DNA of 64,000 nt from Epinephelus fuscoguttatus (GCF_011397635.1 NC_064761.1:28437643-28501642), one strand, 5' to 3'; counted from the first letter of the stretch, positions 48,301 through 60,592 are shown. Translations and numbers: made by a program. The notes: generated by a model from the sequence alone, not told the origin.

Positions 48301-51204
48301 ACTGTTGTGTTTTGCGTGTATTTCTGTGACAAAATAAGCAAAAGTCTTTGGAAGCTATTGTTTTCAAGGTGGAGTGAAGATTCAACCGGATGCCACAGGA
48401 AAACTGCTTGCTCAGGGTTACGACACAAACAACAAACATCTGGGATAAAACCGCACAACTAAGTCATGATTTCTGACCTTTCGTCAAGGCGTGGATGCCC
48501 AACCTGACCGTGGAGAAATTCCCCTGCCCGACCTCTCCACGCAGCTCGTAGAAGCCAACTCTTCGCCCGAGCATCAGGTCATTGACCATCCTCTCGTTGT
48601 GGGCCATGTCGTAGACGACCCTCTCAAACGGTGTCTGCCTCATTCTCTCCTCTTCGGTCAGCTGTGGGATGGCAGATACGGCGGGGGAGGCTGGGGTCTT
48701 CTTGGGTGACTTTTCAACAGTTGGAGCTTCATCTTTGGATTTTTTGCCCCCTTTCTGCTTCGGCCACAGGCGGGCTTTGATGGCTGCCGTTAGGGAGGAG
48801 AGCCAAGTTAGTTATGTTCTGGACCGAAGAAGTCTTGCAGGGTTCAGTGTGTGGCTTTTCTATGTAGAGAACATTGGTAATGAGATTGACCTCCATGAGA
48901 ACTCACTTTAGCCTGTATGTTGTAAAACGTCTGGCCTCTTTCGCAACAGTCCTAACCCGGTTTTATCCCTGGTTTGAGCTTAATTTAGAAGGTGTCGGTG
49001 TCTGTTACGAGATGGAGGCCGAATATAACTAGATTGTAAGTTAATTCGCAAATATGTACTAATGTATTATCCTTGTTTCAGACATAGTGTACGAATGACC
49101 TGACGTTAAATCTATTCTCCAGATGCAAAGGGAGGTCTCCTTTAACATTTTATTTGACAAAAACTTTCCACACCTTTGGGGTGTCGATGTTTGGACAAGT
49201 ATCTTACCAGCTTTAGAGGTCCAGACAGATGCTGATATCATCAATTTCAACATGTTTGCTTTTCCTTATAATGATAGACAAAAGCAGGATGTGTCCAGCT
49301 TTCCTGTTTTCTTCTGTTCTGGGAACACAATCTTATTCTTTGCAAGAAGTTCCTAAGTCTCAGCACATTTCTTTTTCTTTTCTGGCCAAGGTATTAATGT
49401 TTTCCAATCAGGACAGTACTCTGAATTTCTTTTTATGTACAGTTTATATCCTGTTCTTTTGTTTGCACGGGAAACTGTTGATTAAGGTTACAGCATTACA
49501 CAATGAGCAACGAGCAGCAGGGTCAGATGTAGCATTGTTCATCCGTCAAGGCTTACGGTCCATGTGGGCGTCTTGTGGAGCGAATACAACCTCTTCAAGT
49601 GACAGCACGCGAGAGGAAATGGTTGCTGAGTTTAATGAAGTAGACGAAGGTTAATAACAAGGATAACTGACGTTAAACTTCTGTGAATCTACAGAGCAGT
49701 AACACTGCACCTCCTCCTGGTCACTGTGTGCTAAATTTAGCCGCAGGTAGGCTTAAAGCGACTGGGATTAACGGCTTCTTTTAGAAACCGTATTAGTGGG
49801 TCTAGTCAGTTTGAAATGGATAAAATTCGACCACATAATCATTTCAAACCTTTTTTTTTTTTTTGCTTTTCTTTTGTTACTGCTGCACCTTGTTGCATTG
49901 TATTCACTGTATTGTGTTCTGAACATGTTACGTGTTGCTGTATCCATTTTAACACAAAGTAGCCTACTTAGAATTTACATTTACATTTATCCTGTACATG
50001 CTACTTGCTACTGCTGTACGATGTGTTTGTGGAAATAAATCACCTACAAGTTGTGATTTTAAAGAGAGATGTTGCCTGTTCTTGCTACTTAAGGTAAGGA
50101 TAAGGTAAGGATTAGAAGTTATGAAACACAGGAAATGGCTGTAAATAGTCATGTTTCTTTACTTAAATGACAAATTGAATAAACTGTCTTTGACGTACGT
50201 TAGCAACCCTAAAAAGGGCCCTTAATAGATTGGGGCCCACCCAACTTCCTTCAAATTTCACTGCAAGGTTTTCTGAAAAGTTGGCAACTCTGTTAAGTTG
50301 CATATACTGACATGTAAATAAAACTGCCTTGTCAAATTAAAGCAATTCAGGACTAAACTTGGATGTAGCCACACAGCCATTTTGCAGTTTAAATGGGTTA
50401 AAAATAATATGGCGTCTTTTTTAAAGGGTTTATGAGTAGTAAATATGCTTTGTCTTCAGTGCTTGTTAATAAATATTTTACTGGTGTCTTACAGATTGGT
50501 TAGAAGCCATTAAGAGGAAGTAGTTTGGGGTTGCCAGGTTGTGAAGAATAACTTTGGCTGGTGTTTTTCAGTAACAATGCAGTATATTACTGGTAAACCA
50601 CAAATTAATGATAGTATAGTGTTATGAATTCATTAATACAGAGTTCACAACAGACCTTTTTCACAGCAGATATTACGGCTTGTCAAATTAGGAACAACAC
50701 AGGTGTAATTGGTGACATTATTAATAACTGCATTTTATTTATTTTAGCTCATTCCAGGGTGCTGGTATTGTGTGTGCCAGCTAACTGTCATGCCTTACTG
50801 GGACACTTAATGGGACTGAGCGAACCAGGACATGTCAAAATGTCTGCCATGAAAAAGGTCTACCATCTATGCAATTGCTGAGTTAAAGAAATAAATGGAC
50901 AAAGCATTTGTGATGTTGTCAGGCAAACACAAGCAAAGGGTTTATTAATGACTTGGTAACCTCAAACTTATTCTTCTTAAAGGCCAATAGCTGATCTATA
51001 AAGCATGAGTCAGTAATTTATTAGCCATTAGTAAAAGCCATGAATTCCAGATTGCAAACCCTTTAGGAAAAATGCCTTATCAGAAAGTGGTACCCACATT
51101 TGAAACAATACTTTCTGCAAACTCTTCCACACATTCACAGCGACAGACATATAAGAAAAGTATATAAAGCAGATGAGTTTACCTGGGAGCTGTGGGTCCT
51201 TCAT
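39325..51204 (-). CDS. nim1k: NIM1 serine/threonine-protein kinase (AMPK-related)
   Basis: A cytosolic protein kinase of the CAMK/AMPK-related group, by family knowledge activated by LKB1. Coding exons on -: 51204-51183, 48783-48478, 42474-42206, 40077-39325; 1350 bases, 449 aa (human 436). Introns are GT-AG and phases match. Motifs: glycine loop [11 protein letters not shown] (91-100), catalytic VAVK Lys115, HRDLKAEN (206-213), DFG (226-228), YAAPE (248-252), and C-terminal [11 protein letters not shown] and [14 protein letters not shown] as in NIM1. The start exon (MKDPQLP) is small and inferred from its donor, phase and position; exon 2 has no in-frame ATG before its acceptor. Residues 20-50 are Lys/Ser/Pro-rich. 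In the activation loop the sequence is [11 protein letters not shown]: Thr sits one residue N-terminal of the usual LKB1 site, which is Asn241. Confidence 0.94.
40376..40640. mobile_element. hAT-type MITE in nim1k intron 3
   Basis: The ends TAGGGCTGCAACTA and TCATTGCAGCTCTA are inverted repeats. Flanks TGTACCTT (40368-40375) and TTTATCTT (40641-40648) match at 6 of 8, fitting an aged 8-bp hAT target duplication. The same termini occur in the pole4 intron element at 55160-55522. Confidence 0.7.
41190..41345 (+). mobile_element. L2-type LINE 3' fragment
   Basis: On + the words [20 protein letters not shown] can be read at 41266-41330 with small frame changes. This matches the end of the L2-type reverse-transcriptase polyprotein. 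It lies within nim1k intron 3, antisense to the gene. Confidence 0.5.
42475..43929. other. nim1k intron 2, part without recognised features
   Basis: No exon or RNA gene is seen. The part from about 43200 may include the untranslated leader of the LINE that follows. Confidence 0.35.
43930..47300 (+). mobile_element. Non-LTR retrotransposon (CR1/L2/Rex1 group), nearly complete coding region
   Basis: An endonuclease-plus-reverse-transcriptase polyprotein on +, broken into pieces. The endonuclease (43935-44822) has [35 protein letters not shown] and SDHLPVF. The linker follows in another frame after an A9 run near 44791. The RT (45144-45818, then 45959-46891) has [18 protein letters not shown], a TAA after [17 protein letters not shown], a frame change at A6 near 45954, [20 protein letters not shown], and an intact [10 protein letters not shown]. 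The C-terminal region runs on to about 47001 after one more shift. It ends with AATAAA and a (CAAAT)n tail at 47277-47299. It lies antisense to nim1k in intron 2. The exact clade and the 5' end are not resolved. Confidence 0.9.
47301..48477. other. nim1k intron 2, remainder
   Basis: No gene or complete element. The words 'ccagggtgtctacagatat' (47656) and 'gactcgtagacaccctga' (48080) form a loose inverted pair around a stretch with 'tttaagac' repeats, probably a dispersed repeat of about 430 bp. Confidence 0.35.
48784..51182. other. nim1k intron 1, no internal gene recognised
   Basis: A 141-codon + frame (49229-49654) has no family match and no splice context. T-rich runs lie near 49850. Confidence 0.4.
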
Positions 51205-53404
51205 GTCTGTCCCTCAGGCTCACCTGGCTGTGACTGAAGATGTGAATGGAGCCTCGGAGGACTAAATCGCTCCTCACAATCCTATTAGTGTGGTGTATTA
51301 GTGGACTGCTCATTGTGTTATCTGCCATGGACTAAAACAATGGAAATGCTGCATACACACTTTTGGAGAATAAACTTGCACTAACTCAAAACACAATCAT
51401 ATGACAAATATTGCCAGCAAATTAAATTATTGAAACATTACACATATAAGCTGTATAAAGGGAATTCAGGGAGTTCTGAATATTTAGTATGTTAGAAAAA
51501 TATCTGTTGGAGGCAGTGGCGTAAGGTAATCAAAATGGGCCCCAGTGCATGCTGTTGTGATGGGCCCTAGTGCACGCTAGTTACTAGTTACAAGGCGCAC
51601 ACACACTACTGGCAATTGCTTATACAAAATCCAAAGGAATCTTATTTGGGGAGCTTTGCTACTTTTTCTTCCTGTTTGTTTCTCTTGTCTTTTCTCACTG
51701 CTGCCTTTATGTTTAAAAGGCATGACTGCTCGCTGGACATGCAGATGCTCAGCTTGTCAAGTCACGACAGATTTTGCGCCTAAACTGTTTACTCTATTGT
51801 GTCGTCTTGTCACATGATCAAATAGAGACTTGGCATTAGACAACATCAACATACATGCTACCCAAAAGTCATCACTGCATACCTGCATCTGACAAAAATA
51901 TCAAAGAGAATAAGAAATTAATTGTTGAACTGAATTGGTTTTTTAAATGTATATATAGTTTATTTAGTTGTTGTAAAATAAGCATTTAATTTTGTTATAG
52001 ATTGCTACTGACTATTTTACCCAAAAAAAGAAAAGAAAAGAAAAGAAAATTATGGTGGAGATGGGTTAGCATTTATAGCAAATGGCACCATTTTTAATTA
52101 AATATGAGGGTTTTTTTTTAAACACAGGTGTAGTTCCAAGGTGGCAATGTGAGATAGAAGATATAATTCCACTCAATAATCTTACAGGTTTTACAAATAG
52201 TTCAGATCTTTGCTGTTTAGCTAATTAAACTTAACAGTTGTTGAATACAGATGTGCTCAGGTTGGTGAACATCGCAATCGCAATAACTTTGGCATTTCAG
52301 ACCAGAAACATGACTTTACATGACATCTGTAAGACATTTTAGGTGAAGTCTGGTAACAGTCTGAGACATCAGATAAGGTTTAACATCTTGGGCTCATTAA
52401 ATGTTACCAATCAAACATGTTGCTGCATTGTTATGACAGATATCCTTTACATGAAACAATCATTTGACTGGTCTGAGATAACTAGGATGGACAGAGCCAA
52501 AAATGTCCCCAACCTTTCAAGATAAGCCACTTGGCATGTTGATATTGCATTTTATTAACTGTTTGACTTTTACACAAAACATCTTAAGGATACACTTTAC
52601 TTTTTATGAGAAAGGGTTTTAAGTGAGTATTGTGTTTTTAGGCCACCAGGTACCATGACTTAAGCTTTAGTGTGCCACCCTGTGATGTTACAGACATTGA
52701 GTATTTTTGTCACTCAAAAAATATTAAAGATAATGCTGTGAGTCCATGTCAGCCACAGTAATCTTGCCTTATTGTTACACGCAAACATGCATTATAGACA
52801 ACATGGCACTAAGGAAGCAAGCAGCAAATGGACAGGGACAGCATGGCAGAAAGTAGGACAACCATATAAGAAAACAAAGAAGCATGACTGTCACATTTCA
52901 CCTTACCAGCTGACTCATTTTACCTGTCATTACAGTGAAGCAGAGGTACTTGGTAAGTTTGAACGTCTAAAGTTTCTACATTTTCTTACTTGGCATCATA
53001 TTTAAATTAGACTACAGACATAGGATATATCAGAGATACATAGCAAGTAACACTTTTAGGTGGAAATCTTAGCAATCTACCAAAAGGTGTCTTAAATTAC
53101 CTGACTTCACCCTAAATAAATTGCCACCAGTTTGCCCTGTCAACTTTATAAGGTGGTGGTGTTGTGTTAATATAGCTTGTTTCTGCTGCCACCAAGTGGA
53201 CAAAAAGGTGAAATAAACTGAGTAAAGTTGGTCTTTATACAATGTCATTTTCTCACCGGTTAAAGTAAATGAATAACATTCTTCATCCACTGTCTTGTTT
53301 GCAAAATAAATTAAAATATCACTTCCACACCAACATCCATGGATGTTACGATATTCCCTCACTATAGAAGCCTCAACACAAGTAGCTTTGATTGACATTT
53401 ACTT
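51205..53404. other. Intergenic region between divergent nim1k and pole4
   Basis: A (GAAAA)n tract lies near 52028-52050, and a repeat with two GGGCCC(C)AGTGCA words at 51537-51575. No gene is seen. Confidence 0.4.
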
Positions 53405-53408
53405 TTAT

Positions 53409-53540
53409 CCAATAGCCAGAGCTGGCCTCACATTCTGTCCAATCACAGACGCAGATTAGTTGGCGGGAGAGGAAGAGGCGGGACATCAGGGTGACTGACT
53501 GACGAATCAGCGCAGGCTCCTCACCAAGAGGCCGGAAGCA
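53409..53540 (+). promoter_or_regulatory. pole4 promoter: CCAAT boxes, GC box, ETS site
   Basis: CCAAT occurs at 53409-53413 and 53439-53443, GAGGCGGGAC near 53474, and the ETS-type CCGGAAG at 53532-53538, all within 250 bases of the pole4 ATG. This set fits a housekeeping replication gene with no TATA box. Confidence 0.5.
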
Positions 53541-53655
53541 CATGCTGGCGCGCTGCTGTTAATGTTGTTGTCATCAGTGGCATGTTTCTAGAAAACCTCT
53601 GAGATTTGTGTGGGGTTTTTTTTTGAGGAACAACGAGCGTGTGAAAAAGCGGAGA

Positions 53656-55963
53656 ATGGCAGCAACGGTGGCTACACCTGTCACCCCCACGGAGCACGAC
53701 CCGGACCGGTGTGGGAGCGAGGAGGAGAGCCGCGGGGCCGAGGCGGAGGAGGAGAGCAGCCAGCAGCAGACAGGCCCCGCGGCCGCCGTGAGCCATAACC
53801 GACTGTCCAAACTCCCGCTGGCCCGGATCAAAGCGCTCATGAAGACCGACCCAGACGTGTCGCTGGCCAGCCAGGAGTCCGTGTTCATCATCGCTAAAGC
53901 CACGGTAAGAACACGGAGGACGCCCTAAAATAACACAGCATGCTCACTCCCTTTAAGTAGCCTGTATTCCCATTTAAAATCAAGCTAGTCAGTAACATCA
54001 TCAACCTTAATTCGTCTCTGTCATGTATGATCAATGTGTTCAGTGTGGTAAGTTTAATATAAACTCCAGCAGCTAGGTTAGCGCCTAAACTTCTCAGTCT
54101 TACTGTATAACCTGTCCTCTCACCCTGCACCTTCATCAGGATAATATAATGTCTATACAATGGACATGAAATGTACCATATTTGAGCTTGCAAGAAACTA
54201 AATTAATCAAATGCTCTACGCAAAAATAAAGCAAATAAAAGGGAAACAGAAGGTCAGTGCCACAGAAATTATTAAATATAAAAAATAAAAATATATATTT
54301 TAAGGAACATCCTCTGCTTGTTGCAAGCATTGTGTGGGGGTTTATAATTTCTAAATTTAAAAAAAATTCAAACTAAATAAAGTGAGAACCTGAGTAGAAT
54401 GAATATAACAAGGTGAACCAGGTGACAAAGTGTTTCCTATAATTGACAAAGAATAAATGAAAGTCAGCAATAATGTGTGCAAAATCAGGTCTGATTATCT
54501 TTGGGTTCATTTGGACTCATACCTATATTGATAGTTATATCAATGGGAAAACATCAGTTATTCATCTTCAAATGACAAAACATTTTTTTTCTTTCTCTCA
54601 GGAGTTGTTTGTTGAGATGATAGCCAAAGATTCCCTGGTGTACGCCCAGCAAGGGAAGAGGAAAACGCTGCAAAGAAAAGACTTGGGTAAGAGCTTTGAA
54701 GAAACTATGAATGTAGTTTGCATACATGCAGAGTCAAAAGGAGTTTAAGATGCTGTTCAGCAGATGGACTCTGAGGTTGGTTTAGATCAGTGGTCCCAAC
54801 TGGTCCAGCAACGGGGTCCAGATTTCTCCGTAGACAAGAGTTCAAGTCCACACAGTTTAATATGTTCAGCGTCATACTTGCATTTGGCCTGTTTGCTGTC
54901 TCTGTCAAGTAGCTGTCTGATAGTCACTCACTCTACAGCAGGAAACAGTACTTTAAAATAAAAGCTCTGTGCTGAAACTTCATTGTGTGTTTTTTTTTTT
55001 TTTTTTTTCACAAACTTGACATATTTGCAAATCCATTCAGAATGGAGCATGACTCACCAGTTGGGAGCCACTGGTGTACATGGTGTGAACATATAAATTG
55101 TTTCTCGAGAAAGTTGATATTGCTCTGACTTTTTTAGAGGACATTGTTAACATGTTCGCTAGGGCTGCAACGATTAGTCGACTAAATCAATGACTAATCG
55201 ACTATTAAAATAATTGGTGACTATTTTAGTAGTCGACTAATTGAGCCATTTTTCATAGAAAAGTATGATAATAGTACCCCAAAATACTCTTATTGCAGCT
55301 TCTTACGTTCAGATATTGGCAGCTTTACACACTCTCCCATGACGGTGAACTAAAACCCTTTGGCGTGAGTACGAAACGAGACATTAGATGACATAATTTT
55401 GGGGTTTGGGAGAGACAGACCGATATTTTAACACATTTTTCGATAAAATGATTAGTTGACTAATTGAAGAAATAATCGACAGATTTAGTCAACAATGAAA
55501 ATAATGGTTAGTTGGAGCCCTAATGTTCACTTGGATGTTGACAAACCCACATTTATTAGCACAGCTGTATAGAAACCTGAAAGGTCTGGTAACCAGTTTT
55601 GACTTTTATATCTCTCTTTTCTTTTGCCTCGACAGACAATGCAATAGAGGCCATAGATGAATTTGCATTTCTTGAAGGTAAGCTGTGCCAAGACTTTGAA
55701 ACTTCAAGGTGTTTTTATGTATAATATTCTCTTTTTATTGGTTTGTAAAAGCAATATGAACATGAAGAAAAAAATCAACCAGCTGAGCATGAACACCTTT
55801 TGTATGTTTCGATCTAACGTTCTCATTACATTCTGCTAACAAGGATGTTGGATCTAACATACAGTCTGCTCAGACAGTTCTGTGCACGTATAATAAAGAC
55901 ATTTTTTTGTACCACAGTTTGTGCTAATTCTTCTTTCTCCTCTCTGTAGGCACACTAGATTAA
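53656..55963 (+). CDS. pole4: DNA polymerase epsilon subunit 4 (histone-fold)
   Basis: A small histone-fold subunit that pairs with POLE3 in the nuclear leading-strand polymerase epsilon and contributes to DNA binding and histone handling. Coding exons: 53656-53904, 54602-54686, 55636-55677, 55950-55963; 129 aa, GT-AG introns, phases consistent. Human POLE4 is 117 aa. Residues 21-35 are an acidic, poorly conserved head. The NF-YC-like histone fold starts at RLSKLPLARIKALMKTDPDV (49-68), continues through ELFVEMIAKDSLVYAQQGKR and KTLQRKDLDNAIEAIDEFAF, and ends LEGTLD, as in vertebrate POLE4. An in-frame ATG at 53608 would add 16 residues but lacks family support, so the later ATG is chosen. 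The last exon codes only the final four residues. AATAAA is at 56199-56204. Confidence 0.96.
55160..55522. mobile_element. hAT MITE in pole4 intron 2
   Basis: The ends TAGGGCTGCAAC and GTTGGAGCCCTA are inverted repeats, with one mismatch. The 8-bp flanks ATGTTCGC (55152-55159) and ATGTTCAC (55523-55530) differ at one base, fitting a hAT target duplication. The interior is rich in AGTCGACTA/TAGTCGAC words. There is no transposase frame. Confidence 0.85.
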
Positions 55964-56198
55964 CAGTTGCTTCAAAAGACAAGACAATTGAATATCTGCA
56001 ACCATCCAAGAAAATTTCTGTTCCGGGGACACGATTTGTTGTGACACCTTTCTCGTACTTTTTCTAAATCAGACTCTCAAATTGGATATTTATAAACACT
56101 TTTCTACAATGTGCCATCAAGACGTTTCATATTTTGAAGACATCCGTGGTAATGTGTACATTTTTTGTAAATATTTATGAGATACTACTGTACAATGG

Positions 56199-56204
56199 AA
56201 TAAA
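56199..56204 (+). terminator. Polyadenylation signal AATAAA of pole4
   Basis: AATAAA lies 236 bases after the pole4 stop, with no nearer canonical signal. Confidence 0.6.
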
Positions 56205-57576
56205 TGTAAGTTTTAAACGACCCGTTTCATCGGAATGAAAGTCAGTCTTCATCAGTTTGTCTGATAAATATTGTCATTCTGTGTGTGATCAGTGTTAAAA
56301 TACCAGTTCTTTAAGGGCTTTTGACATGCGGGTGAAAGTGGACAAATAAAACAAATGTACTATTGCATTAAAGAGAAAGAAAACATTACTTTATCAGCTT
56401 TACTTTATCAAATCCACACAGGACTATCATGGTAATTCAAGCTGGAAATCTTGGTGCTGTTTGTTCGTGTTTTTTTTTTTTTTTTTTAATTGCATCAACT
56501 TGGGAAGGATGCTTTTGATTCGTCGTGCTGAGGGTGACCCTGCTAACTTTTTTTATTTGTCACGAACCATGTTGCTTGCTGGTTTAATCTATCTGTACTT
56601 CTGTAGCACTCTCCTCCAGGGCTCTGTTGTCTCTGACATCATTTTTGTTGAGTTAAATGCCTCGGCTCACACACACCCTCAGAATAAATAATCGGGAGTT
56701 TTAGGGAAGTGGCAGCCAAATAAACTTTTGATCAGATTATCAGAAGACAAGAAAACCACGTAGAGAGACTCAGTCTTGGTCTGGAAAGACGCCATCTTAC
56801 AGGTCATTGGACTTATGAGCTGCTTCTACCTAATGTCACATGCTCCCATTAATCATCTTTGAGGGTTGACGCAGTATCAATTGCTTGACAGTAAATGTGC
56901 CAGACTGAATTTAATCTGAAGAATTAGCAGCAATAAGAACAAGAAAAAATGAAAAAAAAAAAAAGCAGTTGATGTGTTTCTAGGTGAGATGTAAGCAACA
57001 CTCACTCTCAGCTGGGAAACCACATTGTTCTCGATTGCTACACTGAACAGCTTCCTCCTCACTTCGTGCACAGCTCAGGTGGATCAGTTTTAACATCCTG
57101 CAGCGAATTGTGTCAACACCTCTGTCCAAGGTGCTGATCCTGGACCTCCAGGGATGCTGGAGCTGTCCAGGGTACTGCCCTTGTTGACATGTTTAAGGGA
57201 GGGCGTTGTGCTGTTGAAGATGACGGGTTGTAATCTTAACTGTCTGGACTAATGGGTTAAACTGGAAACTAGAATGGTAAAAAAAAAAAATCTGTTTGTT
57301 TATTCGATCATTTCACGACCACTGTTTTTTTTGTCTTGTTGTCAGTGCTGATATGTTGCTGCTGTTACCTACTTGTATGGATATTAATTAGCTGTTTTAT
57401 ATGCCAATTGGAACCAGAAATCACAGACACAACGCTCTGGTAAAACTAGAAAATGTGCCTCAAAAGATTTTAAACTACATGTTTAACCTTCAGTATTGCA
57501 TCTTAAAATTAACCCACTATGTGTGCCCTGTTTATTTTGCTTATAGTGCAACAAGGCCCTTTGGATTTTTTTTGCA
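56205..57576. other. Intergenic, no gene recognised
   Basis: T- and A-rich tracts (56470-56487, 56951-56964, 57282-57291). No coding or RNA gene signal. Confidence 0.4.
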
Positions 57577-57890
57577 TCATTGAAAGGCTGGGCCCTGAGG
57601 GAGTTTACGGCCCTGGTTGCAGACCCTTTGGTCTTCCCAGGCCAGATGAAATATGTAATCCCTCCAGTGTGTTCTGGGTCTGCCCCGGGGCCTCCTACCA
57701 GTGGGACATGCCCAGAACACCTCTAAAGGGAGGTGCCCAGGAGGCATCCTGATCAGATGCCCGAACCACCTCAACTGACCCTTTTCAACGTGAAGGAGCA
57801 GCAGCTCTACACTGAGCTCCCTCCAGATGTCTGAGCTCCTTACTTTATCTCTAAGGCTGAGCCCAGCCACCCCACGGAGGAAACTGTATT
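57577..57890 (-). mobile_element. LINE polyprotein C-terminal fragment
   Basis: On - the frame reads LSLRDKVRSSDIWRELSVEL, QLRWFGHLIRMPPGHLPLEV and CPTGRRPRGRPRTHWRDYI. I recall this series from the C-terminus of an abundant fish non-LTR retrotransposon polyprotein. A related + fragment with the same GGATGCCTCCTGGGTGCCTC run lies at 61640-61755. Clade not assigned. Confidence 0.7.
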
Positions 57891-58124
57891 GAATTGTGAG
57901 CAGGTCATTATACAGCTGGAAATATATATAGGTTCGTGCTGTGGACAAACAAATACCAAATGACTGCAACATATCCTAGGCGTTTACTGCTCTCTCTTTT
58001 TGGTTATCAGCCAACTTATTTGCCAATACTGTTACATCTGTGATAAACTACTATCAGCCTGGCCAACATCAGTCGGGATCTAATTTGGAATGCAGAGGAC
58101 GTTTGGCTACAGATTGATATAGAT

Positions 58125-58295
58125 GTTTTTAAAGATTCATTTTTATGGAACAGTGGTAGTGCAAAAGGGGGAAAAGAGAGGGGATGACATGCAGCAAAGG
58201 GCTGAAGGTCAGAATTGAACCTGCAGCCACTGCGGCAAGGACGGAGCCTTTGTACATGGGGCACCGGCTCTACCAGGTGAGCTACTCAGTACCCT
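58125..58295 (-). mobile_element. tRNA-derived SINE (older copy)
   Basis: On - the head has AGCTCACCTGGTAGAGCCGG (box A-like) and GGTTCAATTCTGACC (box B-like), then CCCTTTGCTGCATGTCATCC and a pyrimidine-rich body, as in the copy at 3568-3754. No clear flanking duplication was seen. Confidence 0.7.
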
Positions 58296-58299
58296 GAAC

Positions 58300-60590
58300 A
58301 AAGATGTTTTTGTGTTTGACACCATGGTATGTCCTCCTGAGACCCTTGCTGCACTGTATATTTCATTCTGCTTAACTTAGACCTGTTGTCCTTGTTCATA
58401 GACACTTTAATGAGCCGTAGTAAGACCACGATACGCTAACCCATGTAAAAACAAGATGGCAGCCATCTCTGCCATGTCAGTCTGCAGCTGACCCTGACAC
58501 AAAAGTAGACAAGGTCCAAAACCTGATCACATTTTATGGTTGAAACTTTTTTTATGGTTGAAACGTTTGATACGGCAACAGATGTACTAATTTTACCAAC
58601 AGTAAAAAGCTTTTACAATCATCATGTTTGAGGACGTCATCATCTTGTTTGAGGATGTTGGGACTACAGACAAAAGGACATTCCTTGCTTGGAGTATGGA
58701 AAAAGGAAAATTCATCCAGACTTTTAGATACGGTGCATTAATTGTAATTTAGTTTATGCACAACAGCGTTCATAAACTGTTGACATAAACTGTTTTATCC
58801 TTTATTACACACTGTGACCATTAAAAATAAACCCAACATCTTTTTTTCTCCAGAACAACTTCCTGTTCAAAGACAATGTTTAGTTTTTTATACTTATCAG
58901 GGCTTACTGATCCCAAACAGCTTGGAGACACTAAAAATGCCGACCAGAACAGAAGCTGAGGTCTCAGGAGGATATTAAATCATTATTTTCCCAGTGTTAC
59001 CAACAGTATGTCTCTTGGAAAAGTGGCGAAACAATAAATATTATATCATCAGCATTTGTTTAATTCTCAGTTTTGCTGCTGCAGCAGTTCATTAAAGTGC
59101 AATACAAGCCAGTGGTGAAAGTTAAATGTCTTACTCAACACGGTGACTGTTGTATGACACTGAGAAAATCACACGGAGCTCCGAGTTTGCATTAGGAATA
59201 TATCTGAATCTCTCCAGACCTGCGATGTGTGTTGTTCTTCCTGGCAGCATTTGTTAAACACATCCAAAGTGTTCAGTTTCACACTCTAGGCACAGTCAAG
59301 ACCCCTTGAGTTTTTGCAGCGGGGATTTTCAAAATAAATGCCTGAGTGTGTTTAAGCTGATTTTCTGGGTTTAGTGTTTCGGGGAGTAATGAAACAGAGC
59401 TGTGAGAAGCACAGATGTTTGGTTCCAGAAGAGCACCAGTCAACTCCCTGCAGAGGAATGCCTGACTGGCACAGGGGAACACGGAGTGCTCTTTTCTAAT
59501 AAAATATAATCACATGTCGAAGGATTGGACATCATTTTATTTCCACAGTCAATAAAGACATTCCATTAAGGAAATCTCATGTGAAAAGAAAATGTAGAGC
59601 CTCCCCCCGTCCAAGAGCAGGACATGAAGAGTGGATCTGGGACTGGCTGGCCTCAGAGTCCTTCTTTATATTGATGGGAAAATGGCATGCTGAGAGAATA
59701 AACTTTTATCCACTGGCTTTGTTTCTTTACTTATTTCAGATATATAGTAAAGCTCAGTAGAATACATTTATAATCAGATCACAGGCACAGATTGGAGTAA
59801 AATTGGCTTAGTATGTTTCTGCAAACCGTCGCATTTGTGTGTTTCATACATAGTGGATTTGTTGAAACTGTATGCTTCTTTTATTTTCGTTTCAACGCTT
59901 ACATTTATGTTGTGACAATGCTGTGAACAACATACGGTCAGGTTTAGGCACAGAAACCATTTGGATAGCGTTGGGAAAACATCATGTTTTGGTTCAAAAT
60001 ACCCGATTTGGTTGCAACAAACATGGCTGATGTCCCAAAGTTTCCTTAAAATACCCGCTTTCGTTGTTTGTTGGTGTTGAACAGTGGTCTGCTGCTCTCT
60101 GCTGCTAGTCTCACCCAGGTTTCACACCATTCACATCCCCTCCATCTTCTGATGAGAAACATATACATGTAGGCTAATCTGAACTACATCACTTTAGAAT
60201 TGTTGATGTGACACATAAAAATGTAAAAAATCCATGGTTTGCTGCAAGGTACAATGCCAACATTTAATTCTGGCGAGTGGGCTGAATGTTCTGCTTTTCA
60301 GTTTAAGATTCTTGACACGGAAGAAATAGTTTAACACTTTGGGAAATGCACCTATTTGCTATCTTGCTGAGAGTTAGATGGGAAGATCAATGTACTTCCA
60401 TGTCTATTTGCTGAACATGAAGCTAAAGCCAAAGGGCGATTACTTACTTATAGCATACCAACGTGTAACAGCTCGCCTGGCTCTGTCAGTTTAATGATAA
60501 TGCAGCAAATAGTAATTGAGACATTTCACTTTAAACTATAAATGTGAACTTGGTGGCACAAGAGGAAAATCATTGACACAAATTACCTTG
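58300..60590. other. Intergenic, no gene recognised
   Basis: Contains a probable dispersed repeat at about 59925-60130 ('gtcaggtttaggcac', 'aaaacatcatgttttggtt', 'ttggttgcaacaaacatgg'). Otherwise only short chance frames. Confidence 0.35.
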
Positions 60591-60592
60591 GC

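Noticed and set aside
49229-49654. 141-codon + frame in nim1k intron 1
   Set aside because: Hydrophobic, T-rich translation with no motif or splice support.
53608-53655. Upstream in-frame ATG for pole4 adding 16 residues
   Set aside because: Family members start with a short MAA-type head; the ATG at 53656 matches and the upstream peptide does not.
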